A stretch of 19,382 nucleotides of DNA, taken from the NCBI GenBank assembly GCA_022452125.1, contig JAKURJ010000016.1:1-19382 (forward strand). Direction: 5' to 3'. The DNA comes from Candidatus Poseidoniaceae archaeon. GTDB lineage: Archaea; Thermoplasmatota; Poseidoniia; Poseidoniales; Poseidoniaceae. Both the position numbers and the translations under genes were made by a program. Below are positions 7,321-14,789 of this stretch, one piece after another. Each line of letters opens with the position of its first letter. The stretch's first letter is position 1. A model generated the notes under the pieces. That model ran no database searches. It saw nothing but the letters and a program-made list of their open reading frames with translations, and had not been told where the DNA came from.

Positions 7321-9056
7321 TCGTGAGAAAGCTTCAACCTAGCAAGCAAGTCATCGACTCCATCGATTCTTTCTCGCATAGTCGTAACTCTTTGAGCAGC
7401 ATCTGCTACAGATTCAGCCAACTCCATCTCTTCATCAGAATCTTCTTCCTTATCAGCAGATTTGAATTGTTGAGCCAATCTCTTCAAGTCGGTAATGATT
7501 GAATCAACTTCAGTATCGCTTACTTTGATTCCGGGTGCCAATCTAGGGATTTCGCTAGGCGCAATGTGTCCTAACTCTGCTCCAATAACTCCTGCAGCCG
7601 CCACAATTCTTGGACGCAGTTCAGCATTGTTAACTTCATATCCCTTCTTTTCGAGGAATCTGATTACAAGTGTTTGTTGTGTATCTCCATATGCGCCTTC
7701 GGATTTGTCAAGTATAGCTTCAACCAGTTGTTCAAATCCATCGATATTTCTCTCTAATCTGTCTAGAGTTCGCCTTTCATTAGAATTCAAATGGATCGCA
7801 CCATGTTGTAGCAGGCGAATCACTCTTGTTCTTCTCGCAGTCCTCGGGTCAGTGGCTGCAATTTCTTCGTCAAGAGATATTTGTAAATCAAACAGGGCAT
7901 GTAGTCTTCCCGAAACTGATGGCAAGCGAAGATCTAGATTCAAGTTACGTGCTTTATCTTCAAATGCCATTCTTGCCTTTACCATCTCGCCATTGTGTTC
8001 CGAGATAATTTCTGGAAGAGCATCTCTGAGGATATTCCTTGCTTCCTCGAATTTACGTAATGCTTCCCTTTCTCTCCATGAATTTGGCATAGAATGCATG
8101 GCATCTTTTTCTGCCTTAGCCATCGCGTCTAGTGCAAATAGTCTCGACCTGACAAAATCAACTGTATTTGAATCGCTCAAAGCAAAACCATGTTCTGATA
8201 GGCTGGAAATAAAGGCGTTTACATCTTCAGTGTCACTTACTGAACCAACCAAAAGGAAATCTCTGCACAATGCATCAATTTCTGCACTGCGCCCTTCGAT
8301 TTCAATGACCGCAGTAGTCAATTCAACAACTGGTGCAGATGGAGTTGGCTCAACTGGAGTTGGAGGTGCGATGTCAATAATTTCGACCTCATCTTCCTCA
8401 GGGCTTTCTGGAAGCGGGATTTGTACCACTGGGATTGGAGTTAATACTTCAGGAATCGGAACTTGTGTTACAGGAATTGGTACTTGTTGCACAGGAACCG
8501 GCTCCTGTTGAACCACAACTGGCTTCACGGCTCTCTGTACAGGGACATCCTCTTCTCCTGGCGAAGGAATATGAATCATCTTAGGAGTGCCTCGAGGCCT
8601 TCTGAGGCTCTTTTTGATAACTCCCCAAGAACCAGATTGTGAGGTCAGAACTCCAGCAACTCGCATCAGTAAAGCTTGCTTGGCTCCAGATCTAGGCAAG
8701 TCGAGTTTAGAGCACAGTTCGTGTAACTGGTCACGAGATAGAGAATCCAATTTTTCAGGAGTTAACTGCTTTGCATCATGGTTTAGATGTAAGAATAAAC
8801 GTTGTCTTCTTTCGCGTATTGAACCGGATTTTTTTACTCCAAATACGGTGAGAACTTTGCCTAAATCATTGTTCAAAATAGAACCAATATTTTCGGGCGA
8901 GAAATCCCATTCGTCCAAAACGAGTTCTGCGATTAACTTCGCACGCAGGACTTCGACTGAACCATTTTTAGAAATTCCATGCTGGGCACAAATCTCTTTC
9001 AGGCGGTCAAGTCTTGCCTGATGGAGTTCAGAAAGTAGGGTTTGCTTCTCATTCAT
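7317..9056 (-). CDS. Protein with three SAP-like motifs, proline-rich linker and helical C-terminus
   Basis: This is a 579-residue protein from the chosen start. The N-terminal part has three helix-turn-helix-like SAP patterns near residues 12-45, 60-92 and 104-138; the third (LSRDQLHELCSKLDLPRSG, then ALLMRV) is the best match. SAP motifs usually bind DNA in chromatin or repair proteins. Residues about 171-243 are rich in Pro, Val and Gln, with a heptad of P-I-P-V type. The remainder (about 255-579) is strongly helical, charged and unrecognised, ending in an acidic stretch DKEEDSDEEMELAE and a final helix. The start at 9056 was chosen because GAGGT lies six bases upstream (9067-9063); an alternative start at 9092 adds 12 residues. 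A DNA-linked role is inferred only from the SAP motifs. Confidence 0.8.
   Translation of the reverse strand: MNEKQTLLSELHQARLDRLKEICAQHGISKNGSVEVLRAKLIAELVLDEWDFSPENIGSILNNDLGKVLTVFGVKKSGSIRERRQRLFLHLNHDAKQLTPEKLDSLSRDQLHELCSKLDLPRSGAKQALLMRVAGVLTSQSGSWGVIKKSLRRPRGTPKMIHIPSPGEEDVPVQRAVKPVVVQQEPVPVQQVPIPVTQVPIPEVLTPIPVVQIPLPESPEEDEVEIIDIAPPTPVEPTPSAPVVELTTAVIEIEGRSAEIDALCRDFLLVGSVSDTEDVNAFISSLSEHGFALSDSNTVDFVRSRLFALDAMAKAEKDAMHSMPNSWREREALRKFEEARNILRDALPEIISEHNGEMVKARMAFEDKARNLNLDLRLPSVSGRLHALFDLQISLDEEIAATDPRTARRTRVIRLLQHGAIHLNSNERRTLDRLERNIDGFEQLVEAILDKSEGAYGDTQQTLVIRFLEKKGYEVNNAELRPRIVAAAGVIGAELGHIAPSEIPRLAPGIKVSDTEVDSIITDLKRLAQQFKSADKEEDSDEEMELAESVADAAQRVTTMRERIDGVDDLLARLKLSHD
8410..8514 (-). 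repeat. 21-bp tandem repeat, five units, encoding a Pro-rich heptad
   Basis: Five units of 21 bases follow each other starting at 8410, 8431, 8452, 8473 and 8494 on the plus strand, each beginning GG(A/G)A or GGGA. The closest pair (8452 and 8473) shares most positions. They lie in frame in the SAP-motif gene and encode heptads such as PVPVQQV, PIPVTQV, PIPEVLT and PIPVVQI. The repeat likely forms an extended flexible linker and may vary in copy number among strains. Confidence 0.75.
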
Positions 9057-9096
9057 TCGCATACCTCTAATCGTCCCTCCACTCCTCTCCATATTT

Positions 9097-9118
9097 GAGG
9101 TTACACCTCCTTAAGGTG
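9097..9118 (-). promoter_or_regulatory. Overlapping inverted repeats covering a Shine-Dalgarno-like site
   Basis: On the minus strand this stretch contains CACCT-N5-AGGTG and, overlapping it, GAGGT-GTA-ACCTC. Both use the same GGAGGTG, a near perfect ribosome binding site, so the two hairpins would exclude each other. It lies 11 bases before the upstream possible start (9092) and about 40 before the preferred start (9056) of the SAP-motif gene. This could be a leader structure that controls translation, or chance palindromes around a purine-rich site. Confidence 0.35.
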
Positions 9119-9156
9119 CTGAAAAGGCACATTATGAGGGGTATTTCCAAACTCTA

Positions 9157-9171
9157 GGCCCCTACGGGGCC
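9157..9171. repeat. Perfect inverted repeat GGCCCC-TAC-GGGGCC between divergent genes
   Basis: A six-base GC-only stem with a three-base loop sits in the middle of the 184-base divergent region between the SAP-motif gene and the coiled-coil gene. It could be a protein-binding operator, a transcript hairpin, or a terminator-like element, although no T-run follows on either strand. No clear TATA element could be assigned around it. Confidence 0.5.
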
Positions 9172-9240
9172 GTTTATCACAACCTTCGGAAACAACACCT
9201 TGAAACGGTACTTGGACTGAGATAAACTCGAGGGCGAGCA

Positions 9241-9870
9241 ATGGGGCGCTATGAAAGAGCAGCCAAAACCTCTCTAAAAGAGGCCACTGCATTAGCCTCA
9301 GGCATTATCACAACAGTTAGGCACGACCTTCGACGAGAAGAAGTGCGCCTGGAAGAAGAAATGCGCGACAGAGTTGAATCAATCCAATCAATTTTGAATG
9401 AGGTTGCAAGTATCCAAGATGCAATTATTGCAGGTTCATCCGAAGTCAAGCGAGAGTTGGAGAAGGCTAAGAAAAAACTCGTCAAGTATGGTGATAGAGA
9501 ATTGATGGTAACTCAAATCATCGGTGCAGCCAATCGATTAGGCGAATTACGCACCCTACATCTTGATGCAGTAAGTCGAATTCAGGGAGCTTTGGCTCGC
9601 CCACCTTCCGCTGTTGATATTATTGAGAGGATGACTAAGGATCTACTGAAACTTTCAGGTTCATGGGAGGCTTCGGCCCGAGAAATCGATGAATCGATTG
9701 CGGATGTTGTGGATGCAAATGCCCCAATAGAAATGATTGAACTTCAAAGAGAATTGGCAAATAATGGCTATGATTTGATTCTTGCAGGCGATGACAGAGA
9801 CCCTGAAAACATCGAAAGATGTCGTGCAAAAATCAGAGAACTAACCGGAGAAGAAATCTCTGAAGATTAG
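9241..9870 (+). CDS. Helical coiled-coil protein of unknown function
   Basis: This 209-residue soluble protein is almost wholly helical and charged. Residues about 10-115 are basic with heptad-like spacing (RREEVRLEEEMRDRVESI and VKRELEKAKKKLVKYGDRE), and the C-terminal third is acidic, ending GEEISED. GAGGG lies six bases before the ATG, which supports the start. I do not recognise the family. The basic helical hairpin followed by an acidic tail is reminiscent of ESCRT-III/CdvB-like or PspA-like proteins, but no diagnostic motif is visible, so this is only a lead. It is divergent from the SAP-motif gene across a region with inverted repeats and ends tail-to-tail with the deaminase-like gene, sharing a four-base overlap. 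Confidence 0.78.
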   Translation: MGRYERAAKTSLKEATALASGIITTVRHDLRREEVRLEEEMRDRVESIQSILNEVASIQDAIIAGSSEVKRELEKAKKKLVKYGDRELMVTQIIGAANRLGELRTLHLDAVSRIQGALARPPSAVDIIERMTKDLLKLSGSWEASAREIDESIADVVDANAPIEMIELQRELANNGYDLILAGDDRDPENIERCRAKIRELTGEEISED

Positions 9871-11006
9871 TTATGGTCATCCTCTTTGAACAGAGGCGAA
9901 TATATTCTATCCTCTGATAGTCTTCCTCTAGCAACGAGTTCATCGATATAATCGTCCATCAATTGCTTCATTCTTCCTCGCTTTTCCTCTTCAGGAGTTT
10001 CCTTTGCGATTTTCAAAATCTGTTGCCAATTGAATACTAGATTCTGTGTCCCAGTGTGGCTTTCATCAATTGGGAAAATCCTCTCAACACTGGTAGTTAC
10101 GCTACCATCTTTACTCACTGTTTCTAAGATGATATCAATCCTAGAGTCGGAATCTTTCGGTCCTTTATGCTCTTCACCTCCAGAGAAGGTTTTCCATTCC
10201 TTCAGAGGATTTTCTGAGCCAAGAGATTTGCCTCTGTTTCCAACATCTTGCAAAACAGTTCTAACCTTTCTCTGTTCGATTATTAAGCCGATTTTATCTC
10301 TCATGTTCTCCTCAACAGTATCCAGAACTGTTAACTCAAGACGGAAAGATAGAGCTGCTCCTACATCGATTACCTTGGAAAATCGTGACGCAGGGAAGTC
10401 TTTTCTGGTCAGTAAAACCGTATACCCTTCCAAAGGTACTGGAATGAATCTCGCTCTTGCATCATCTTGCCTCTGCATTCCCAAAGTATGCCTTCTAGGT
10501 TTAGAAGAAAGAGATGAATGCAGTGTCCTAGTCGTGATGAATCCATCGATTTCACCATCCATTCTCATGTTTTCCAACCATTCTACCCTTTCAAAAACAT
10601 CATCTGGAATGCCTTTTAAGTCATCGGCTAACTGTACATTCAGGTCCTTTCTTGAGCGGATCATTTGTCGTTTCAGGATTTCACAATCTGCGATAATTAC
10701 TCCATTCTTTGGGATATATTCTGGCTTATCTTCTCCCACTAGTACGCGCGTTGGTTCTCTTCTAGGTAACACCAGGCCTGCTGATAATTCTTTGATGCGG
10801 TTCTCAAACCACCACATTCCAGAAACTGGAACGATGTCTCCATGGCCATCGAGTAACAAATCTATAGCTGTCTCAAGATGTGGAACATGCTTTGCGACTA
10901 AATCTAAGCCGTCGGGGGAACTATCGATGAATTTCTGTGCATGAGTGCTAACTCCGTCACCAGTTTCGGGACAAATTAGTATCTCAAAGCGGTCTTCTCC
11001 ACTCAT
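9867..11006 (-). CDS. Divergent porphobilinogen deaminase (HemC)-like protein, probably without that activity
   Basis: This 379-residue protein resembles HemC in domains 1-2. Residues 76-90 (AGLVLPRREPTRVLV) match the family's LPR-x-DPRD-x-LV block. Residues 106-125 follow the order of the family's SSLRRxxQLLxxRPDLxV block, and 143-165 match the RLxKLxxGExDAIxLAxAGL block. Yet the HSLKD loop holding the catalytic Asp (E. coli Asp84) reads PVSGMWW here, and no Cys is present in the C-terminal third where the dipyrromethane cofactor attaches (E. coli Cys242). The C-terminal 160 residues are charged and unlike HemC domain 3. It may be a binding protein that reuses the fold. The start at 11006 was chosen because GAGGTG lies five bases upstream; the frame is open further to 11054. 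No other heme gene is nearby. Confidence 0.6.
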   Translation of the reverse strand: MSGEDRFEILICPETGDGVSTHAQKFIDSSPDGLDLVAKHVPHLETAIDLLLDGHGDIVPVSGMWWFENRIKELSAGLVLPRREPTRVLVGEDKPEYIPKNGVIIADCEILKRQMIRSRKDLNVQLADDLKGIPDDVFERVEWLENMRMDGEIDGFITTRTLHSSLSSKPRRHTLGMQRQDDARARFIPVPLEGYTVLLTRKDFPASRFSKVIDVGAALSFRLELTVLDTVEENMRDKIGLIIEQRKVRTVLQDVGNRGKSLGSENPLKEWKTFSGGEEHKGPKDSDSRIDIILETVSKDGSVTTSVERIFPIDESHTGTQNLVFNWQQILKIAKETPEEEKRGRMKQLMDDYIDELVARGRLSEDRIYSPLFKEDDHN

Positions 11007-11011
11007 GCAAT

Positions 11012-11017
11012 CACCTC
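11012..11017 (-). promoter_or_regulatory. Ribosome binding site that fixes the deaminase-like gene start
   Basis: On the minus strand GAGGTG is followed by five bases and the ATG at 11006. It is the same motif and spacing as at 4763-4768, and it argues against the longer frame that starts at 11054 inside the divergent region. Confidence 0.65.
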
Positions 11018-11086
11018 GGCCGGCAGTTGCCAGCAACCGTGGGGCGTCCGCCACTCGTTAAGAAGGCGACCCTTGTGGGGGGTTCC

Positions 11087-12061
11087 ATGGAGGACAATGA
11101 GGCACTCGACAGGATTGACGAGATGAGAGATTTAGTCAATGCTAATCTTGAATCGATTATTGCAGAGCAGTCAGCCGTTTTCGGCGAAGTTGCAGAAGTC
11201 TCAGGGCAAGTAGTCCTGGCAGGTGGAAAAAGAATCAGACCAATCATGGTAATGTTGGCATATGATTTGGCGGAAGGTCAAGACATAGACGAAATTATTC
11301 CGTTTGCAATGTCAAACGAGTTTATCCATACTGCTAGTTTAGTTCACGATGATATTAATGATGAAGCTCTAACCCGTAGGGGTAAGGATACAATTCACGC
11401 AAAATATGGGCAGGCGAAAGCTATTATCGCTGGAGATTGGCTGTTCTCGCAGGGATTTGGCCTTGGAGGTCAATACGACAAATCCGTAGTAGATGTAATG
11501 GCACATTATTGTTCTAAATTAGCAAGTGCTGAGTTTACTCAAATCGACCATATTTTAGATCTATCTACCAATCCCGAAGATTACCTTGAAATTGTCAAAG
11601 GAAAAACAGCAGGACCATTTGCAGCAGGATGTAAAGGAGCAGGATTAATCGCAAACGCAAGTCAAGAAGCATGCGAGAAGTTATTCGATTTTGGTATGGA
11701 AATTGGCATTGCATTCCAATTGGTAGACGATTTGTTGGATATTCGAGGAGACGAGAGAATGGGCAAACCTCGAGGCTCGGACATTTACGAAGGCAAAATG
11801 ACACTTCCAATTATTCACGCTTTAACGATCCTTCACGGAGACCAAAGGGCACGTTTTGCAGAAATTATTCATAATTTCGAGGATTCATTATTCGATGAGT
11901 TGATTACATTACTTAATTTTGGAGACAGTCTGAATTACACTGAGATTTTGATCCAGAACCATCTAGAAAGAGCAATGCAAAATCTAGACTACTTCCCAGA
12001 TTGTGATGCAAAGCAATTGCTTAAACATCTAGTTGAATTGATTAAGAATCGACACAAGTGA
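11087..12061 (+). CDS. Polyprenyl diphosphate synthase, probably geranylgeranyl diphosphate synthase
   Basis: This 324-residue protein has the trans-prenyltransferase hallmarks: GGKRIRP for isopentenyl diphosphate binding, a first Asp-rich motif D88-D89-I-N-D92, and a second motif D214-D215-L-L-D218. Family length is about 320-330. The enzyme condenses C5 units in the cytosol, giving the C20 (or longer) chain for archaeal ether lipids. The residue five before the first Asp motif is Ala, with no aromatic residue at the usual chain-stopping places, so a product longer than C20 cannot be excluded. The start at 11087 follows a GGGGGGTT run and gives the normal N-terminus; the frame is open upstream to 11027. 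The geranylgeranyl reductase follows nine bases after the stop, which supports a lipid role. Confidence 0.87.
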   Translation: MEDNEALDRIDEMRDLVNANLESIIAEQSAVFGEVAEVSGQVVLAGGKRIRPIMVMLAYDLAEGQDIDEIIPFAMSNEFIHTASLVHDDINDEALTRRGKDTIHAKYGQAKAIIAGDWLFSQGFGLGGQYDKSVVDVMAHYCSKLASAEFTQIDHILDLSTNPEDYLEIVKGKTAGPFAAGCKGAGLIANASQEACEKLFDFGMEIGIAFQLVDDLLDIRGDERMGKPRGSDIYEGKMTLPIIHALTILHGDQRARFAEIIHNFEDSLFDELITLLNFGDSLNYTEILIQNHLERAMQNLDYFPDCDAKQLLKHLVELIKNRHK

Positions 12062-12070
12062 GGTTTTGAT

Positions 12071-13171
12071 TTGTCTGCAGAATTCGACCACGATGTTATC
12101 GTAATCGGCGGTGGACCCGCTGGTAGTACTGTTGCAAGATATGCAGCATTAGGCGGTGCGAAGGTATTGGTGGTTGATGGTAGAGACCCAATTGGCACTC
12201 CTTTACAGTGTGGAGAATTGGTGCCAACCAATGATGAGATGCGAAGATTGTGCCCAGACGTTCCTGATATGGATGATTTATTCAAAACACCTCAATCAGC
12301 AATTTCTCGTCATTCCACAGAAATGCACATAGTTCCGCCATCTGGGAAACCATTGAAGTTTGATTTCGACGGTTACGTGCTTAACAGAGTAGCGCATGAC
12401 GAGTTTTTAGTCGACTTAGCCAAAGAATCCGGTGCAGAGTTTTTGGTTGATACCCGTGTAGATAAAGTTGAAGAAAATTCTGTGATTTTACGCGATGGAA
12501 GCAAAATCTCTGCGAAGATAATCGTAGATGCTGGTGGGCACAATGGCCCAATCAGAAGAGATTATTGGACTGAAAAATCAACTAAAATTCCGGTAAAATT
12601 CGTTCTGATGGAGGGCGATTTTGGCGACGCAGTAGAACTTCACTTTGGTTCCATGGCCCCTGGAGGATACGCTTGGATGTTCCCGAAATCTAGCGGTGCT
12701 AATATCGGATTAGGCATCCAGAGAAGTTTTTCCAAAGGCCGCAGCTTGAACGAATACACTGAGGAATTCATTTCAAAATATGACGGAGAGATATCATTCA
12801 ACGGGGCAGGGTCGCTTCCGATGTCTGGAACTATCAAGAAATTCGTCAAAGGCAATTATGTGTTGGTTGGAGATTCTGCAGGAATGGTCCTACCATCTAA
12901 TGGGGCAGGAATAACGATTGCAATGATTGGAGGGAGAATCGCTGGACAAGTCATTGCCAAGCATCTCAAATCTGGTTCGCCACTCGAAGATTATGAGAAA
13001 ATCTGGAAGAAGCAAATGGGCAAAGTTATGCGTAATTCTAAGCGTTCTTTCAAAATTGGTAGTATGATTTTCAGATTACCAGATTGGATTTTGAACATGA
13101 TGTTCAACCGTTTGACTAAGGGTATAATTTGGAGAGCAGTAACCTGTAGGCGCATGCTTTGGATAGTCTGA
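12071..13171 (+). CDS. Geranylgeranyl reductase family FAD protein
   Basis: This 366-residue flavoprotein starts with a Rossmann dinucleotide motif, VIVIGGGPAGSTVA (residues 9-22). It has the family's YAWMFPK segment near 200 and a second FAD motif GDSAGMVLPSNGAGI near 274-288. A conserved-type Cys is in PLQCGELVP. The family saturates the double bonds of geranylgeranyl chains in archaeal lipids using reduced ferredoxin or similar donors. The start is a TTG at 12071 with GAGGTT five bases upstream and the FAD motif at the expected distance. It is co-transcribed with the preceding prenyl diphosphate synthase. Homologs with other substrates exist (menaquinone or chlorophyll side chains), so the lipid role rests on context. 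Confidence 0.85.
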   Translation: MSAEFDHDVIVIGGGPAGSTVARYAALGGAKVLVVDGRDPIGTPLQCGELVPTNDEMRRLCPDVPDMDDLFKTPQSAISRHSTEMHIVPPSGKPLKFDFDGYVLNRVAHDEFLVDLAKESGAEFLVDTRVDKVEENSVILRDGSKISAKIIVDAGGHNGPIRRDYWTEKSTKIPVKFVLMEGDFGDAVELHFGSMAPGGYAWMFPKSSGANIGLGIQRSFSKGRSLNEYTEEFISKYDGEISFNGAGSLPMSGTIKKFVKGNYVLVGDSAGMVLPSNGAGITIAMIGGRIAGQVIAKHLKSGSPLEDYEKIWKKQMGKVMRNSKRSFKIGSMIFRLPDWILNMMFNRLTKGIIWRAVTCRRMLWIV

Positions 13172-13192
13172 AACTAATCAATAATGCACAAA

Positions 13193-13204
13193 TACGGTTT
13201 AATT
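13193..13204 (+). promoter_or_regulatory. Possible archaeal promoter (TATA-like) for the pilin gene
   Basis: The stretch ACGGTTTAATTT in an AT-rich part of the 82-base gap after the reductase gene resembles a BRE plus TATA box. It would place a transcription start near 13227, leaving a short leader of about 25 bases before the ATG at 13254. There is no further support. Confidence 0.28.
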
Positions 13205-13253
13205 TCCGAAATCTAAGCGGTTGATTCAAGTGATTTGTATGCGAGGGCTTGTC

Positions 13254-13733
13254 ATGCACCGAGATGACCAAGCGGTAAGCCCAGTCATCGCTACTGTGCT
13301 TTTACTCGCAATCACTGTGCTACTTTCGAGTATGGTTTTCGTAATGATGTCAACTACGCTTGATACTGTCGAAAAGGCCGACCCGAAAGCATCTGTATCC
13401 GTTCGGGCACTCTCGAATGGATACCATGTTGTTTCAATTACAAGCATAGATCAATCTCTAGACCCTTCTAAAGTCGAATGGGCGATACTAAACCAATCGA
13501 GTCAGAGTATCAAAGAGCATTATGGCTTTGTAGATGATGCAGATGTATACGGAACAGTTGGTTCAAACATTTCATTCCATGACCGCGACGCAGGATGGTC
13601 AATCACCAAAGGCGATTATTTCGTAATCAACTGCCAAGAAATCAAATGTGACTCAGGAAACCATATTTTCCAATTGGTTGACAAAGGAAGCAATACTGTG
13701 CTTGCTAAGATTAAGTTGCCAACTTCTGATTAG
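13254..13733 (+). CDS. Archaeal type IV pilin-like protein
   Basis: This 159-residue protein has a short charged leader MHRDDQA followed by VSPVIATVLLLAITVLLSS, the classic N-terminus of haloarchaeal and other euryarchaeal pilins (DUF1628/Pilin_N type). Processing by an archaeal prepilin peptidase is expected between A7 and V8, and the membrane helix spans about 8-31. The rest is a beta-rich ectodomain with two close cysteines (NCQEIKC) that might form a disulfide. The start at 13254 has GAGGG six bases upstream; the longer frame from 13221 begins with TTG and would spoil the leader. It has no motor genes next to it, but the ATPase and platforms lie about 6 kb upstream. Its stop overlaps moaA tail-to-tail. 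Confidence 0.85.
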   Translation: MHRDDQAVSPVIATVLLLAITVLLSSMVFVMMSTTLDTVEKADPKASVSVRALSNGYHVVSITSIDQSLDPSKVEWAILNQSSQSIKEHYGFVDDADVYGTVGSNISFHDRDAGWSITKGDYFVINCQEIKCDSGNHIFQLVDKGSNTVLAKIKLPTSD

Positions 13734-14698
13734 CCGCCGATAAATGACATCTCCACTTTCTCTTGGACCTTGTTTCCACGATTTTGTGAATAAGCATCGT
13801 CTCTTTTCGACCATATGCTTCTGACCGCATCAGCAATCTGTTCCCTAGACGCATCCATTCTAAGCATGGACTTCAAGTCGTTTCCTTTGGATGCGAACAA
13901 GCAAGTGTATAGTGAGCCATCTGCGCTTATCCTGGCTCTATTGCAGTCTCCACAGAATGGTTTTGAGACGCTTTCGATGAATCCAATCTCTTGATTTCCT
14001 CTCATGTATCGATTAGCAACTTCTCCAACATGATTCGGTTTAGCAGGCTGAAGATTTTCTAGCATCTCTCGCATCATTTCCCCAGTGATGACTTCATCGT
14101 TATTCCAAGAATTGGTTTCACCAACATCCATGAATTCGATGTAACGAACAACAACATCAGTACCAACAAACCTTTCTGCAATCTTTTCTACTGAATGCTC
14201 ATTATATCCCGCTCTGATAACAGTATTCACCTTTACCGAAAGCCCTGCCATTCTTGCGGCTTCAATACCACGCAGTACAGTTTCTGGTGTTTCATCAGTA
14301 TCACCCATTGCTTGGAATGTTTCAACATCTAGGGCATCAAGGGACACCGTAACTCGATTCAGACCCGCAGCAGCTAAATCTGGCGCAAATCTTTCTAGAA
14401 GAATACCATTAGTTGTCATTGCTAAATCTAATTCCTTTGGTAACATTTCAATGAAGGAACAGACGTCCCTTCGCAACAGCGGTTCTCCTCCAGTCAACCT
14501 AACCTTCGTAAGGCCTAATGGAATTAGAGACTCTACTACAGTAGTCAATTCTTCATAGGAAAGTATCTCTTCTTTAGCGAGGAAATCGTGTGAATCGAAA
14601 TGCTCTCTTGGCATACAATATCTGCATCGCATATTACAGCGATCTGTCAAGGATATCCTCAGGTCACGCAGAGGCCGATTTAACGTATCTGTGACCAT
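13730..14698 (-). CDS. moaA: GTP 3',8-cyclase MoaA (molybdenum cofactor synthesis)
   Basis: This 322-residue radical SAM enzyme converts GTP to 3',8-cyclo-GTP, the first step of molybdopterin synthesis. The SAM cluster motif is C21-x3-C25-x2-C28 (CNMRCRYC), followed by LTGGEPLLR. The C-terminal second iron-sulfur cluster motif is CGDC with a third Cys 13 residues on. The protein ends in Gly-Gly (MSFIGG), a tail required for MoaA activity in studied enzymes. The start at 14698 fits the usual N-terminus (NRPLRDLRISLTDRCN); the frame is open to 14737, so 13 more residues are possible. It is divergent from aroA. No other moa gene is visible in the window. Confidence 0.94.
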   Translation of the reverse strand: MVTDTLNRPLRDLRISLTDRCNMRCRYCMPREHFDSHDFLAKEEILSYEELTTVVESLIPLGLTKVRLTGGEPLLRRDVCSFIEMLPKELDLAMTTNGILLERFAPDLAAAGLNRVTVSLDALDVETFQAMGDTDETPETVLRGIEAARMAGLSVKVNTVIRAGYNEHSVEKIAERFVGTDVVVRYIEFMDVGETNSWNNDEVITGEMMREMLENLQPAKPNHVGEVANRYMRGNQEIGFIESVSKPFCGDCNRARISADGSLYTCLFASKGNDLKSMLRMDASREQIADAVRSIWSKRDDAYSQNRGNKVQEKVEMSFIGG

Positions 14699-14789
14699 AT
14701 TTAGCCCTACATCGATGACGCACTTCAATATGCGCATTGGATGACTTCTTCTCCTGATGCCGCTTGGCTTTATTCACGGGGGAATGCCA

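Noticed and set aside
7495..8511. 338-residue plus-strand ORF
   Set aside because: It is the antisense shadow of the SAP-motif gene, Ser/Thr rich, without a ribosome site or recognisable motif.
9101..9292. 63-residue minus-strand ORF in the divergent spacer
   Set aside because: It overlaps the coiled-coil gene start, has no ribosome site, and spans inverted repeats; it looks like chance.
10030..10944. 304-residue plus-strand ORF
   Set aside because: It is the antisense shadow of the deaminase-like gene, which has the better ribosome site and the family blocks.
14757..14789. ATG starts for aroA at 14757 or 14784
   Set aside because: The first lacks a ribosome site and the second is too close to GGGGGA; the GTG at 14790 has the spacing seen elsewhere, though the choice is uncertain.
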